In this document: in pieces, positions 43,032-50,472 of the stretch | Layout of the letters: every line of letters begins with the position of its first letter | How positions within the stretch are numbered: position 1 is the first letter of the stretch | Source: Streptomyces sp. NBC_00335 | Lineage (GTDB): Bacteria > Actinomycetota > Actinomycetes > Streptomycetales > Streptomycetaceae | Reading direction: 5' to 3' | NCBI RefSeq assembly: GCF_036127095.1 | Contig: NZ_CP108006.1 | Location: 186,001-250,000 of the forward strand | Length of the DNA stretch: 64,000 nt | The notes under the pieces: model-generated | What the model was told of the DNA's origin: nothing | The model's input: the letters and a program-made list of their open reading frames with translations, nothing else | Databases searched by the model: none | Made by a program: the position numbers and the translations under genes

Positions 43032-44162
43032 ATGACCGTCACCACGGCCCCCGCCTCACGCGCCGCCGAGATCCTGTCCCGGCCGCTCACCCTGAACGGC
43101 CTGACCGTCCCCAACCGCATCGCGATGGCGCCGATGACGCGGCAGTTCTCCCCCGGCGGCGTGCCCGGCGAGGACGTGCAGGCGTACTACGCCAGCCGGG
43201 CCGCCGCGGGCGTGGGCTTGATCGTCACCGAGGGCACCTACGTCGGTCACGACTCCGCCGGGCAGAGCGACCGGGTGCCGCGGTTCCACGGAGAGGACCA
43301 GCTGGCGGGGTGGGCGAAGGTCGCCGCGGCCGTGCACGACGCGGGCGGCACGATCGTGCCCCAGCTGTGGCACATAGGCATGGTGCGCAAGCAGGGCGAG
43401 GCACCGTACGCCGACGCTCCGGCCGTCGGCCCCTCCGGCATCCGCGTCGACGGCACCGAGGGGACCGGCAAGGCGATGACCCGCACCGACCTCGACGACG
43501 TCATCGGCGCGTTCGCCGACGCCGCGGCGGAGGCCGAGCGGATCGGCTTCGACGGTGTCGAACTGCACGGCGCCCACGGCTACCTGATCGACCAGTTCCT
43601 CTGGGAGCGGACCAACCGCCGCACCGACGCCTACGGCGGCGACGCGGTGGCCCGTACGAAGTTCGCCGCGGAGATCGTGACCGCGGTCCGTGAGCGCGTC
43701 GCGGCCGACTTCCCGGTGATCTTCCGCTACTCCCAGTGGAAGCAGGAGGCCTACGACGGACGGCTCGCGCAGACCCCGGAGGAACTGGAGGCCATCCTGG
43801 CCCCGCTGGCGGCGGCGGGCGTCGACGCGTTCCACGCCTCCACCCGGCGCTACTGGCTCCCTGAGTTCGAGGGCTCGGACCTGAACCTGGCGGGCTGGAG
43901 CAAGAAGCTCACCGGCCGGCCGGCCATCACCGTCGGCTCGGTCGGTCTCGACGGCGACTTCCTCCGCGCCTTCGCCGGCGAGGGCGCGGCGCTCGGCGAC
44001 CTCGACAACCTCCTGGACCGCATGGAACGCGACGAGTTCGACATGGTCGCCGTCGGCCGGGCGCTGCTCCAGGACCCGCAGTGGGCGGCGAAGGTCCTCG
44101 GCAACCGCTTCGACGAGCTGAAGCCGTACGACGCGTCGGCGCTCAGGTCGCTCAGCCGCTAG
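43032..44162 (+). CDS. NADH:flavin oxidoreductase, old-yellow-enzyme family
   Basis: A 376-aa TIM-barrel flavoenzyme. NRIAMAPMTRQF begins the FMN site, VPQLWHIGMV and GVELHGAHGYLIDQFLWERTNRRTDAYGG carry the substrate and FMN residues, and FDMVAVGRALLQDP the C-terminal phosphate loop. The ATG at 43032 follows GGAGGACCC. It reduces activated double bonds (enones, nitroesters) with NAD(P)H. Control by the divergent MarR suggests induction by electrophiles. The 3' end overlaps the next minus-strand gene by 11 nt. Confidence 0.9.
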   Translation: MTVTTAPASRAAEILSRPLTLNGLTVPNRIAMAPMTRQFSPGGVPGEDVQAYYASRAAAGVGLIVTEGTYVGHDSAGQSDRVPRFHGEDQLAGWAKVAAAVHDAGGTIVPQLWHIGMVRKQGEAPYADAPAVGPSGIRVDGTEGTGKAMTRTDLDDVIGAFADAAAEAERIGFDGVELHGAHGYLIDQFLWERTNRRTDAYGGDAVARTKFAAEIVTAVRERVAADFPVIFRYSQWKQEAYDGRLAQTPEELEAILAPLAAAGVDAFHASTRRYWLPEFEGSDLNLAGWSKKLTGRPAITVGSVGLDGDFLRAFAGEGAALGDLDNLLDRMERDEFDMVAVGRALLQDPQWAAKVLGNRFDELKPYDASALRSLSR

Positions 44163-45405
44163 CCCGTAGCCGCAGGCCGTCCGGAGGGCCTGCGGCCAGA
44201 CTCGCTCCGGCGGCGGCCCGTACCTCCGGTTCTTCCATCGGGTCGTCGCGGAGTTCGGCGATGCGGTGCAGGGTCTGCGGATTGTGGGGTGCCGAGGCGA
44301 TGCCCAGGAGCCGTGCGCGTTCCTCACAGTCCCAGAGGGACTCGGTGTACGCGTCGTCCAGGCCGGACGGGTCGATCGCGGCGAGTGCTGTCAGGTAGTC
44401 GGTACGCTCGTACGAATGCGGGGTGTGCCGCCAATAGCGCCACAGGACGGGCACCGCGTCGGCGGCCTCGGGTCCGAAGCGTGCCAGCCTCTTGGCCGTG
44501 GTGTCGGGACCGCACCAGGTGCGCGTCTCCCACTGTTCGGCGAGTTCGGCCACCAGCCCCGGTATCGCCTCGGGCCCGGGGTGATCGGCCAGGACGTACG
44601 CCCCCAGCCGGGCCAGCCACTCCTGCCCGTCCACGGCCCACCCGCGTGCCGCCGGGACGGCGAGGGCTCCGAGTCGGTCGACCGCCCGCCGGAGCAGGGG
44701 CAAGGGCCTGCTGCCGTCCCGGGCTCCGAGCGAGGGTACGAGCGGGATCAGCCCCTCGGCGGGCTCCCGCCCGGCCAGAGCACGCAGTGCATCGACCTTC
44801 GTGTTGAACTCCGTACCGTCGGCGGCCAGGAGGGCGAGCAGCTCCTCGTCGCTCAGGCCGCCGAGGGACGGCCGCGGACGGAACGTGCGGCCCGGCACCT
44901 GGATTCCGAACCGGCCCCACGGTTCGGCGGACCACGGAAGCTCCTCCTCCCCGCCGATCCGGGCGCGCGCGACATCACCCAGGTCCTCCCACCACTCGGT
45001 CGGCCAGCTGTCCGCGACCGACTGCAGTACCGAAACCCAGTGCTTGCCCGTCCGAATGTATGCGCGGAGCCCCTCCCGGGCCTCGTCCGAACCGGCGAGG
45101 GCGAGCAGCCTCAGCACAGGGGCGACCCGCGGACACTCCTCCTCATCCCCCGCCAGCTGGTCGGCGACCGGCGCCGGCGACAGCTTCAGGTCCCGGATCA
45201 GCCGCGCCTGGTAGAGGTAGCGGTCGTCGCACTGGGAATCCCACTTCCAGTCCCGGCGGATCCCGTCGTACACGAACGGCGCGGCGGCCGCCGGGGCACA
45301 CCGTGCGCGCTGCGCACCCAGCCCCCGGCCGCGCTGCAGCAGCCCTTCCAGCGTGTCGTGGCGGGCGTAGGACAGGGTGCGGGACGTCTCGTCGTCATAG
45401 CTCAT
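44152..45405 (-). CDS. HEAT-like repeat hypothetical protein, 417 aa
   Basis: A soluble helical protein with repeat-like segments such as LLALAGSDEAREGLRAYIRTG, VDALRALAGREPAEGLIPL and LARFGPEAADAVPVLWRYW. It has no catalytic motif, signal peptide or membrane helix. It resembles immunity- or HEAT-type proteins widespread in Streptomyces. Start at 45405; the ribosome site is weak (AGGGTG). It is convergent with the reductase gene and overlaps its end by 11 nt. Confidence 0.65.
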   Translation of the reverse strand: MSYDDETSRTLSYARHDTLEGLLQRGRGLGAQRARCAPAAAAPFVYDGIRRDWKWDSQCDDRYLYQARLIRDLKLSPAPVADQLAGDEEECPRVAPVLRLLALAGSDEAREGLRAYIRTGKHWVSVLQSVADSWPTEWWEDLGDVARARIGGEEELPWSAEPWGRFGIQVPGRTFRPRPSLGGLSDEELLALLAADGTEFNTKVDALRALAGREPAEGLIPLVPSLGARDGSRPLPLLRRAVDRLGALAVPAARGWAVDGQEWLARLGAYVLADHPGPEAIPGLVAELAEQWETRTWCGPDTTAKRLARFGPEAADAVPVLWRYWRHTPHSYERTDYLTALAAIDPSGLDDAYTESLWDCEERARLLGIASAPHNPQTLHRIAELRDDPMEEPEVRAAAGASLAAGPPDGLRLRASG

Positions 45406-45446
45406 CACGCCACACCCTGCCCCGGTGCGAACGCGGCGGCCACACA

Positions 45447-45887
45447 TTATCGGCCGGTGCTCCCGGGACCGGGCTCCGTTCTTCGCCGAAGGCCCGCCGC
45501 CGGGCCTGCCCCGGCCCGGTCCGGTCCGGTCCGCTGACGCGCCCGGGCAGACGTCCACAGGGGGGCATCATCAGGGCGAACCAGGGTGGCCAGGGCGAGG
45601 AGTGCCGGGGGTACGGACAACCACGGCACGGCCACGGCACGGATCAGGGGCGGGCTGGTACGCCGTCGTACGACGAGAGCTCCCAGGGCGGTCAGGGCCG
45701 AGCCGACGAGCAGAAGCCTGAACGAGGTAAGGAGAGTGTCCCGGCCGGGGAACAACAGCCAGGAGAAGAGCGCCAGTGGGGTTCCGAAGGAGACCGGCGG
45801 GGACACCTCGGAGTCACGGGACGTCCGTCCTGCGATCGACACGAGCCGGGGAGCGAGAACGGGAGCCGGATCGGGAGCGATGTTCAT
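45447..45887 (-). CDS. Possible small membrane protein
   Basis: A 146-aa frame with two or three hydrophobic segments (PLALFSWLLF, LLLVGSALTALGALVV, AVPWLSVPPALLALATLV) and an Arg/Pro-rich tail. GGAGGG lies 14 nt before the ATG. The tail reads like non-coding sequence, so this call is weak. Confidence 0.35.
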   Translation of the reverse strand: MNIAPDPAPVLAPRLVSIAGRTSRDSEVSPPVSFGTPLALFSWLLFPGRDTLLTSFRLLLVGSALTALGALVVRRRTSPPLIRAVAVPWLSVPPALLALATLVRPDDAPLWTSARARQRTGPDRAGAGPAAGLRRRTEPGPGSTGR

Positions 45888-46071
45888 CCCGATCGGCTGG
45901 ACCCTCCAGCGTGCCGGACCTCCGGGTGAGGGGCCTCGGCCAAATGGCCAGGGCTGCCTCGGCCATCCGCGACATCAGGCGTTTGTGCTGGATTCGCGCA
46001 GCACCGCCTCGTCATGATGGGGCGGCCCGGATGCCCCGGTTTCTCCCGCTTCGTCGGAAGGCTTCTTCGCC

Positions 46072-46515
46072 ATGACGCGTACCCAGCGCCGGATCGGCTT
46101 CCTCCTCACAGCGGTGTTCCTGTGCAACCTGCCGCTGGGTCACTCCGCACCGCGGGCCGAGGCCGCTGGGCCCGGGCACTGTGCGGCCGGGGTGCCCTTC
46201 AGTCGGCCCGGTTCCCCGGACGGGGTTCCGCAGGGGCAGCTCGTCGCGGTTCAGCCGGATGCCGGCCCTCGGAGCGGCGGCAATCAGGTGACGTTGAGCG
46301 GTTCCGACCTCAGCACCTATACACGGGTGTTCTTCGGCACCCTGGGGGCCGACGGATGCTTCACCGGGCAGGAGGCTTCGGACGTGGTGGTGCTCAGTGA
46401 CACCTCCATCGTCGCCATCGCACCCCCGTGGCCCACGGCCGCCACCGTCTCCGTCTACGCGGGCACCGACTGCGGGCGGCTCAGCAATCCGCTCGGCTAC
46501 ACCTACCTCGACTGA
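46072..46515 (+). CDS. Secreted IPT/TIG-domain protein
   Basis: A 147-aa protein with a signal peptide (RIGFLLTAVFLCNLPLGHSA). One immunoglobulin-like IPT/TIG domain follows: VQPDAGPRSGGNQVTLSGSDL, VFFGTLGADG, then IVAIAPPWPTAATVSVYAGTDCG. Three or four cysteines may form disulfides. It is monocistronic. Single-domain forms of this kind may bind surfaces or polysaccharide; no role is known. Confidence 0.75.
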   Translation: MTRTQRRIGFLLTAVFLCNLPLGHSAPRAEAAGPGHCAAGVPFSRPGSPDGVPQGQLVAVQPDAGPRSGGNQVTLSGSDLSTYTRVFFGTLGADGCFTGQEASDVVVLSDTSIVAIAPPWPTAATVSVYAGTDCGRLSNPLGYTYLD

Positions 46516-46648
46516 GGCCCGCCTCTCCCCTCAGACCGCGGACGGCGGGGCGTCGGTTTCGCCTCCGGCAGCGCGGCGCACGCCTCGGAAAGCCGCGCGC
46601 CGGAGAAGGCGCGGTCGGGGCGGATGGCGCTCGCCCGGATATCGCCGT

Positions 46649-46990
46649 TCAGCTCTTGCGGGCCAGCGGGTTCCCGGCGAAGCTCACGCCTCCCAGGCCG
46701 TGGGCCAGGAGGTTGCGAATGTTGCCGTGATCAGTGCCGTCCGGCGTCGCCAGCACGCTGCGGTAGTACTCACCGAATGCCAGCAGCGCCTCTTGGTCGC
46801 TCAGCCCTTCCAGCAGGGCCAGTCCCAGCGTCTTGCAGGACCCTTCGTTCTCGCCCGCGGCATTGTCCAGGTCCCCGTTGCGGAACGCCTGCGGCTGGTA
46901 CTCGTAATGCGCGGCGACGAAGGACAAGGTGTCGGCGAACTCGTGCTCACCTGACGCAAGGCTCGCCCGCAGCGAGTTCAGATCAGTCAT
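46649..46990 (-). CDS. HopJ-type III effector-family protein
   Basis: A 113-aa cytoplasmic protein with the HopJ family signatures FADTLSFVAAHYEYQPQAFRNGD, NEGSCKTLGLALLEGLSDQEALLAFGEYYRSVLATPDG and NIRNLLAHGLGGVSF. The name derives from a plant-pathogen effector, but homologues are common in free-living bacteria and no secretion system is near. Function in actinomycetes is unknown. It is monocistronic. Confidence 0.85.
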   Translation of the reverse strand: MTDLNSLRASLASGEHEFADTLSFVAAHYEYQPQAFRNGDLDNAAGENEGSCKTLGLALLEGLSDQEALLAFGEYYRSVLATPDGTDHGNIRNLLAHGLGGVSFAGNPLARKS

Positions 46991-47307
46991 GTCGGCTCCC
47001 CTGACGTGAGCGGACGACCCGATTGCCGTCCGCGACCGGACGACAATACCCCCCTGTGCTCAGCCGGTAGGAATCGCGCGGCACGTCCGAACGAGCGGCA
47101 TCTGCGCAGGTCACGCTGTGCGTCGGTGCGACCGGCCGAGATCCGGTTCCGGTCAGCGCCGGCTGGGGCGGAGCGTCCAGCGGCACGGCCACCTGGCCGG
47201 AGTCACGGTCCCACCGCTTCGGCCCGGCTCGCACACGCCCGTACCGTCCGAACTCGCGCGTCCGGACGGTCTCCGCCTCGGCGGGAGTGTGCGCGGATGG
47301 TCCCCGG
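46991..47307. other. Intergenic region, nothing recognised
   Basis: About 320 bp between the HopJ-like start and the end of the next minus-strand gene. It should hold the HopJ promoter; I see no clear operator, RNA gene or open frame with coding character. Confidence 0.45.
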
Positions 47308-47748
47308 TCAGCGGCGACCGGTGGCCAGGACGACGAGGAACTGGCCGCCGCCGGCCTGGATGTCGGCGGTCACCGGCAGCCCCGGTACCAGCCGGGAAAA
47401 GCGGTCCACCAGCCAATCAGCCGTCTCTTGGGCGTCCTTCTTGGTCGGGCAGCGACCCACCATCTCGCGGCCGCCCTTGCGCTCCAGCCTCTCGGCCACA
47501 GCGATCAGCGGGGCGGGCTCGACCACGTACAAGCGCTCCGGCCAGGCGATGACCACCTTGACCGCACCCTTGCGGCTGTTGCACCCGCGGTGCGCGAGCC
47601 GCTCGGCGATCTTGGCCTTCCGGTCGGCCGTCCGGCTGTCGACACTGGGCCCCCGCGGGTCGTTCACCGACTCGTCGGGATCCACCGCTTCGTCGCACAC
47701 CCAGCACTGCCAGCCGTCACGTTCTGCCACATCATCAAGGAGACTCAC
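47308..47748 (-). CDS. HNH-like zinc-knuckle hypothetical protein, 146 aa
   Basis: GTG at 47748 gives VSLLDDVAERDGWQCWVCDEAV and later RLAHRGCNSRKG. The spacing of a CxxC pair followed by an H-x-x-C-N-S-R-K-G turn is like an HNH endonuclease zinc site. The catalytic histidine of a true HNH is not evident, so nuclease activity is doubtful. The C-terminal 80 residues form a separate alpha-beta domain. No ribosome site is clear (leaderless start possible). It is divergent from the acetyltransferase gene. Confidence 0.55.
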   Translation of the reverse strand: MSLLDDVAERDGWQCWVCDEAVDPDESVNDPRGPSVDSRTADRKAKIAERLAHRGCNSRKGAVKVVIAWPERLYVVEPAPLIAVAERLERKGGREMVGRCPTKKDAQETADWLVDRFSRLVPGLPVTADIQAGGGQFLVVLATGRR

Positions 47749-47966
47749 CCGAGCAAAGTACCTGCCCGGCCGCCACCCCGTGCACCAGGTCCCCGGCGGC
47801 GTCGGGTCAGACCGGTGGGGCGACGGGTTCCACGGTGCCGTGAACGTGCCCGACGCCGAGGATGACGCCGGCGCGTCGGCCGCGTCCGGGCCGCCTTCCC
47901 GGCAAAGGTCGTGGGACAACACCCGGTGGGCCGGAGCACCGCGAGCCCTGTCAGGAGAGGTACACC

Positions 47967-48425
47967 GTGTTCGTCACCTTCGTCCCGGTCGAAGAGATCC
48001 TGGACCTTCGCCAGCGGGTCCTGCGGCCGGGGCAGCCCCGGGCGAGCGCGCTCACCGAGGTCGACCTGCTGCCGGACACCTTTCATCTCGCGGCCCGCGC
48101 CGACAGCGGTGGCCTCGGGGCCTGCGCCACCTTCAGCACCGAACCCCTGCCCGACACCCCCGCACTGGCGGCCTTCGCGACCGAGGGGGTGTGGAGGCTG
48201 CGCAAGCTTGCCAGTGACCCGGACGTACGCGGGCAGGGCTTCGGCAAGGCCGTCCTACGCGCGGGCCTCGACGCGTGCGCCGCGCGCGGCGGCCGGCTCG
48301 TCTGGTGCAGTGGCCGACTCGCCGCGGCCGGCTTCTACGAACACCACGACTTCACCCCCGTCGGCGACCGGTACACCGTCCCCGGCATCGGCCCGCACCA
48401 CCACTTCATCCACGAGCTGCCGTAA
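47967..48425 (+). CDS. GNAT-family N-acetyltransferase
   Basis: A 152-aa protein with GTG start after AGGAGAGG. It has WRLRKLASDPDVRGQGFGKAVLRAGLD, the acetyl-CoA-binding motif A (RGQGFGK), and the late LVWCSGRLAAAGFYEHHDF segment. The substrate is unknown. The small size and ELRQRVLRPG-like N-terminus (here DLRQRVLRPGQPR) match a GNAT subgroup of E. coli ElaA-like proteins. Confidence 0.85.
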   Translation: MFVTFVPVEEILDLRQRVLRPGQPRASALTEVDLLPDTFHLAARADSGGLGACATFSTEPLPDTPALAAFATEGVWRLRKLASDPDVRGQGFGKAVLRAGLDACAARGGRLVWCSGRLAAAGFYEHHDFTPVGDRYTVPGIGPHHHFIHELP

Positions 48426-48460
48426 GGGCGATCCGTCCACGGAGCCGCCGGGAAAGTCCG

Positions 48461-48490
48461 TTGTCGGACTATGGGAACCGCTGCTAGCCT
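48461..48490 (+). promoter_or_regulatory. Probable promoter of the leader ORF/hydrolase unit
   Basis: TTGTCG (48461-48466) and TAGCCT (48485-48490) are 18 bp apart, upstream of the leader ORF at 48528. They partly match sigma-70/HrdB consensus. Confidence 0.35.
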
Positions 48491-48527
48491 CCCGGAGGCC
48501 GTGCGAGAGATCGAGGAGGTGGTACCC

Positions 48528-48581
48528 GTGAACGCAGTATCGACATGGGTGCTCCCCTCCGGGGTCACGGTCGGGCGATAG
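48528..48581 (+). CDS. 17-codon leader ORF upstream of the hydrolase
   Basis: GTG start with a strong GGAGG 8 nt upstream; reads NAVSTWVLPSGVTVGR to a TAG 44 nt before the hydrolase start. It is far too short for a gene call by usual criteria, but its ribosome site is better than that of the hydrolase itself. It may be a regulatory leader peptide or a short peptide in its own right. Confidence 0.45.
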   Translation: MNAVSTWVLPSGVTVGR

Positions 48582-48625
48582 GTCGTCCGGGAGCGCCGAT
48601 CTGAGCACTCCCGAAAGGCACGATC

Positions 48626-49348
48626 GTGCACTTCATTTCCGAACAGCGCCTCGACACCGGCGTCGTCGAGCGCGAGTTCACCCTCGGCGAGATCCCCGGC
48701 ACCCTGTGGACGCCCGGATCCGCCGCACCGGCCCCGCTGATCCTGATGGCCCACAACAACGGCCTGCCCAAGAACCAGCCCCGGCTGGTGGCCCGGGCCC
48801 GGCACTCCGCGGCGTCCGGCTACGCCGTGGCCACCATCGATGCCGCCGGCTGCGGTGACCGGCCCCGTTCCGCCGCCGACGAGCGGGCCCGCGACGAACT
48901 CCGCCGGGCGATGCAGGACGGCCGACCGACCGACGAGATCTTCGAGACCTTGGTCGGTTCTCTGGTCGAGAGGGCGGTCCCGGAATGGCGGACCACTCTG
49001 GACGCCCTCCTGGCGCTGCCGGAGATCGGCGGCCCGGTGGGGTACTCCGGGTGGACCGCCGTCGGCATCCACTTGGCGGCGGTCGAGCCCCGCATCGCTG
49101 CCGCCGGCTTCTTCGCCGGGGGGTTCGTGCCCCCAGCCCAGCGCGAAGAGGCCCGGCAGATCACCATCCCGCTGCTGTTGCTGCTGCAATGGGACGACGA
49201 GGGGAATCCCCGGCAGCGCGCCCTGGACCTGTTCGACGCCTTCGGCAGCAAGGAGAAGACGCTGCACGCCAACTTGGGCGGGCACGTCGGCACCCCGTGG
49301 TTCGAAGTGGAGGACGGTGCCCGGTTCTTCGGCCGGCACCTGACGTGA
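48626..49348 (+). CDS. Alpha/beta-hydrolase (dienelactone-hydrolase-like)
   Basis: A 240-aa protein with GTG start. LILMAHNNGLPKNQPRLVARARHSAASGYAVATIDAAGCGD gives the N-terminal beta-alpha part. The nucleophile elbow is GPVGYSGWTAVG (serine in GYSGW), and a late histidine lies in HANLGGHVG. It is cytoplasmic with no signal peptide. Esterase or lactonase activity is likely; the substrate is unknown. It is preceded by a leader ORF with a strong ribosome site, suggesting post-transcriptional control. Confidence 0.82.
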   Translation: MHFISEQRLDTGVVEREFTLGEIPGTLWTPGSAAPAPLILMAHNNGLPKNQPRLVARARHSAASGYAVATIDAAGCGDRPRSAADERARDELRRAMQDGRPTDEIFETLVGSLVERAVPEWRTTLDALLALPEIGGPVGYSGWTAVGIHLAAVEPRIAAAGFFAGGFVPPAQREEARQITIPLLLLLQWDDEGNPRQRALDLFDAFGSKEKTLHANLGGHVGTPWFEVEDGARFFGRHLT

Positions 49349-49358
49349 CACCGGACCG

Positions 49359-49592
49359 TCAGGCCGGGTCGGCGGGGTCGTGGGTGATCAGGTCTCCCGG
49401 CTGGCACTGGAGGACGTCGCAGATCCTGGACAGCGTGGAGAAGCGGATGGCCTTGGCCCGACCGTTCTTGAGCACGGACAGGTTGACGACGGTGATGCCC
49501 ACCTGTGCGGACAGTTCGGTGAGCGTCATGCCTCGCTCGGCGAGGACCCGGTCGAGGTGGATCCGGATCGAGTGGAGTTCCTCTTCGGACAT
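49359..49592 (-). CDS. XRE-family (Cro/CI-type) small regulator
   Basis: A 77-aa helix-turn-helix protein: LDRVLAERGMTLTELSAQVGITVVNLSVLKNGRAKAIRFSTLSRICDVLQCQPGDLI. It resembles the YozG-like regulators encoded with DUF2975 membrane proteins. Its ATG overlaps the stop of that gene by one base (49592), so the pair is coupled. It probably binds the repeated TATCGAT sites upstream of the operon. Confidence 0.88.
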   Translation of the reverse strand: MSEEELHSIRIHLDRVLAERGMTLTELSAQVGITVVNLSVLKNGRAKAIRFSTLSRICDVLQCQPGDLITHDPADPA

Positions 49593-50176
49593 CAGATGGT
49601 CCCTTCGAGGTCCTCTCGCATGCGCACGCCCTCGCGCATGATCTTCCCCATGATGACAGCGGCAAGGCCGGCGAGGATGAGCACCTGGGGCTCGGAGACC
49701 GTCGGCCCGGAGCTCTCGATGGGCACCATGCTGGCGACCAGCCAGGACTGCGACCAGCCTGCGACGAGGCCCGCGAGCGGTGTGCCGACGGTGACGAACC
49801 AGCCGAGAACGGTGAGCCGTCGCGCCACCTTGTCGGTGAACGGCCCTTGTGACACGACGGCATCGAGCAGCCGGGAGAAGAGCAGCAGCGCGAGGGAGGC
49901 GAACAGCATCCAGGGCAGTTGGCCCCCTAGATCGGCGGCGCGCTGTGCCGTGGAGGGGCTGTTCTGGCAGAGGCGCGTGGTGCTGCTGGATGCTTCCACG
50001 CCCTGGCCGATCGGCAAGCCGTCCGCCAGCGTGGCATTGGCCCAGAGGCCTGTTTTCACACAGACCGCCCCGTCGTCGAGCATGTGCGTGACGGCCGTGC
50101 CGATGAAGCTGAGCCCCCAGAGCATCGCCAGTGCAAAGGTCAGCGAAGCCAGGATCTTCGTGAAACGCGTGTTCAC
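49592..50176 (-). CDS. DUF2975-family membrane protein
   Basis: A 194-aa protein with four hydrophobic segments: near residues 8-28, the WMLFASLALLLFSRLLD segment, LTVLGWFVTVGTPLAGLVAGW and QVLILAGLAAVIMGKIM, followed by the family ending REGVRMREDLEGTI. The GTG at 50176 follows GGGGGGAA. It forms a two-gene operon with the XRE regulator. Function is unknown; this pair is a widespread membrane protein/regulator cassette. Confidence 0.85.
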   Translation of the reverse strand: MNTRFTKILASLTFALAMLWGLSFIGTAVTHMLDDGAVCVKTGLWANATLADGLPIGQGVEASSSTTRLCQNSPSTAQRAADLGGQLPWMLFASLALLLFSRLLDAVVSQGPFTDKVARRLTVLGWFVTVGTPLAGLVAGWSQSWLVASMVPIESSGPTVSEPQVLILAGLAAVIMGKIMREGVRMREDLEGTI

Positions 50177-50188
50177 CGCATTCCCCCC

Positions 50189-50238
50189 TATCGATTGTCG
50201 ATACGCCTCAGACTAGAGGACCATATCGATAATCGACA
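50189..50238. promoter_or_regulatory. Two inverted TATCGAT-type operators of the DUF2975-XRE operon
   Basis: TATCGATTGTCGATA (50189-50203) and TATCGATAATCGACA (50224-50238) are both near-palindromes. They flank a TAGTCT-like -10 element on the minus strand. The first lies 13 bp before the DUF2975 start. They are probably bound by the XRE protein of the same operon. Confidence 0.75.
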
Positions 50239-50286
50239 AGTCACTGACGGTCGGAGTGGCGGCGATCCACGGCAAGGGGGGGCACA

Positions 50287-50320
50287 GGCCCAGCCCGCGC
50301 CCACGGGTGCGGGCTGGGCC
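50287..50320. terminator. Strong hairpin in the divergent DUF2975/amidohydrolase region
   Basis: A perfect 12-bp stem (GGCCCAGCCCGC / GCGGGCTGGGCC) with a 10-nt loop. A terminator is odd between divergent promoters, so it may end an unannotated small RNA, or shape the amidohydrolase leader. Confidence 0.45.
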
Positions 50321-50472
50321 GCGGATGCAACTTCTACAAAATGTTGACGCACCTCTATCGAAATGGCGTCGACACGATGGACGATTCAAGCAAGCCTCCC
50401 CTGCCGCACCTGACCATCCGTCAGCGCGGGGAAGGCCGATCCCACCCTCGTTTCGTTGGGAGGCCACACGCC

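Noticed and set aside
46991..47307. Search for a tRNA or small RNA in this gap
   Set aside because: No T-loop consensus or cloverleaf arms found by eye.
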